Position numbers and translations under genes: made by a program. Shown piece by piece: positions 13,767-14,259 of a stretch of DNA of 14,259 nt. Each line of letters opens with the position of its first letter. Within the stretch, counting starts at the first letter, position 1. The notes beneath the pieces were generated by a model. The model did no database searches. It was not told the origin of the DNA and was given only the letters and a program-made list of their open reading frames with translations. The stretch lies in the NCBI GenBank assembly GCA_023422485.1, contig JAGTAM010000674.1, forward strand, positions 1 through 14,259, in the 5' to 3' direction. The DNA is from Pseudomonadota bacterium (GTDB lineage Bacteria > Pseudomonadota > Alphaproteobacteria > Rhizobiales > Beijerinckiaceae).

Positions 13767-13791
13767 GGCGGAGCCGACGGTCGGCTCCGCC
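13767..13791 (-). terminator. Strong hairpin at the 3' end of murA
   Basis: GGCGGAGCCGA (13767-13777) pairs perfectly with TCGGCTCCGCC (13781-13791) around a 3-nt loop, an 11-bp stem that begins 8 nt past the murA stop on the minus strand. No U-run follows, so it may act as a 3'-end stabiliser or Rho-linked end. Confidence 0.5.
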
Positions 13792-13799
13792 GGATGCCT

Positions 13800-14259
13800 T
13801 CAGGCGCGGACGCGCTCGATCTGCGCGCCGCAGCGGCCGAGTTTGGCCTCCAGGGCCTCGAAGCCGCGGTCGAGGTGATAGACGCGGTTGATCTGCGTCT
13901 CGCCTTCCGCCGCGAGCGCACCGATCACCAGCGAGACCGAGGCGCGCAGGTCGGTGGCCATCACCGGCGCGCCCTTCAGCCGCTCCACGCCCTCAACCAC
14001 GGCGAGATCGCCGTCGAGGCGGATCCGGGCGCCCAGCCGCGCCAGCTCCTGCACGTGCATGAAGCGGTTCTCGAAGATCGTCTCGCGGATGCGCGACTGG
14101 CCCTCGGCCAGCGTCATCAGCGCCATGAACTGCGCCTGGAGATCGGTCGGGAAGCCGGGGAAGGGGGCCGTGGTGACGTCCACCGCGGCAATGCCCGCGC
14201 CGTTGCGTCTCACGCGGATGCCCGAGTTGGTGGGCGTGATCTCCGTGCCGGCCTGCACC
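13800..14259 (-). CDS. murA: UDP-N-acetylglucosamine 1-carboxyvinyltransferase (partial, C-terminal third)
   Basis: The last 152 or so residues of MurA, which transfers enolpyruvate from PEP to UDP-GlcNAc in the first committed step of peptidoglycan synthesis in the cytoplasm. The N-terminus, including the fosfomycin-target Cys loop, lies beyond the right edge, so the first in-window GTG is not a start. Family hallmarks seen: the PFPGFPTDLQAQFM segment with the catalytic Asp (D305 in E. coli), the IFENRFMHVQEL helix, VMATDLRASVSLVIGALAAE with the PEP-binding Arg (R397 in E. coli), and YHLDRGFEALEAKLGRCGA near the C-terminus. The frame is intact to TGA at 13802-13800. It is on the same strand as DUF2948 and hisD, but the exported-protein gene and hairpins intervene, so a single transcript is unlikely. 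Confidence 0.96.
   Translation of the reverse strand, partial: VQAGTEITPTNSGIRVRRNGAGIAAVDVTTAPFPGFPTDLQAQFMALMTLAEGQSRIRETIFENRFMHVQELARLGARIRLDGDLAVVEGVERLKGAPVMATDLRASVSLVIGALAAEGETQINRVYHLDRGFEALEAKLGRCGAQIERVRA

Overview
This 14.3-kb window is GC-rich and gene-dense. It looks like chromosome from an alphaproteobacterium of the Rhizobiales, most plausibly Methylobacterium/Methylorubrum. That guess rests on high GC, the block murA / DUF2948 / hisD / UPF0262 / low-molecular-weight phosphatase (a gene order I recall from alphaproteobacteria), the many one- and two-domain signalling proteins, and an Irr-box-like element before an iron permease gene. No rRNA, tRNA, CRISPR array, insertion sequence or phage gene was seen.

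Layout. (1) 1-907, minus: C-terminally cut GT4 glycosyltransferase. (2) 991-2187, plus: bacterial poxvirus-type DNA topoisomerase IB with its full catalytic set. (3) 2358-3443, minus: a soluble receptor with an MCP signalling tip at the N-terminus and a Cache-like sensor at the C-terminus. (4) 3764-5179, plus: cydA, the cytochrome bd subunit I, with no cydB beside it. (5) 5226-7064, minus: a NarL/FixJ-type regulator and a receiver-GGDEF diguanylate cyclase, both with non-canonical receivers. (6) 7178-8027, minus: two small predicted exported proteins. (7) 8468-9304, plus: FTR1-type iron permease behind an Irr-box-like palindrome. (8) 9381-13068, minus: DUF2948, hisD, UPF0262, LMW phosphatase and a macrodomain protein. 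(9) 13354-13704, plus: a small Asp/Arg/Tyr-rich exported protein with a Cys-rich tail. (10) 13800-14259, minus: C-terminal third of murA, cut by the window edge.

How the parts work together. The last third is housekeeping (peptidoglycan precursor synthesis, histidine synthesis) with conserved genes of unknown role. The middle is environmental sensing and respiration: a Cache receptor, a bd-type oxidase, a LuxR-type regulator, c-di-GMP synthesis and iron uptake. The LMW phosphatase and macrodomain genes are 9 nt apart and probably co-translated. The phosphatase start codon lies in a perfect 8-bp hairpin and overlaps the stop of a possible six-codon upstream ORF.

I see no clear multi-gene undescribed system. 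The best leads are the phosphatase-macrodomain pair with its start-site hairpin, the solitary cydA, the reversed receptor without membrane segments, and the iron-box candidate. Several long frames opposite real genes are codon-bias shadows and are left out.
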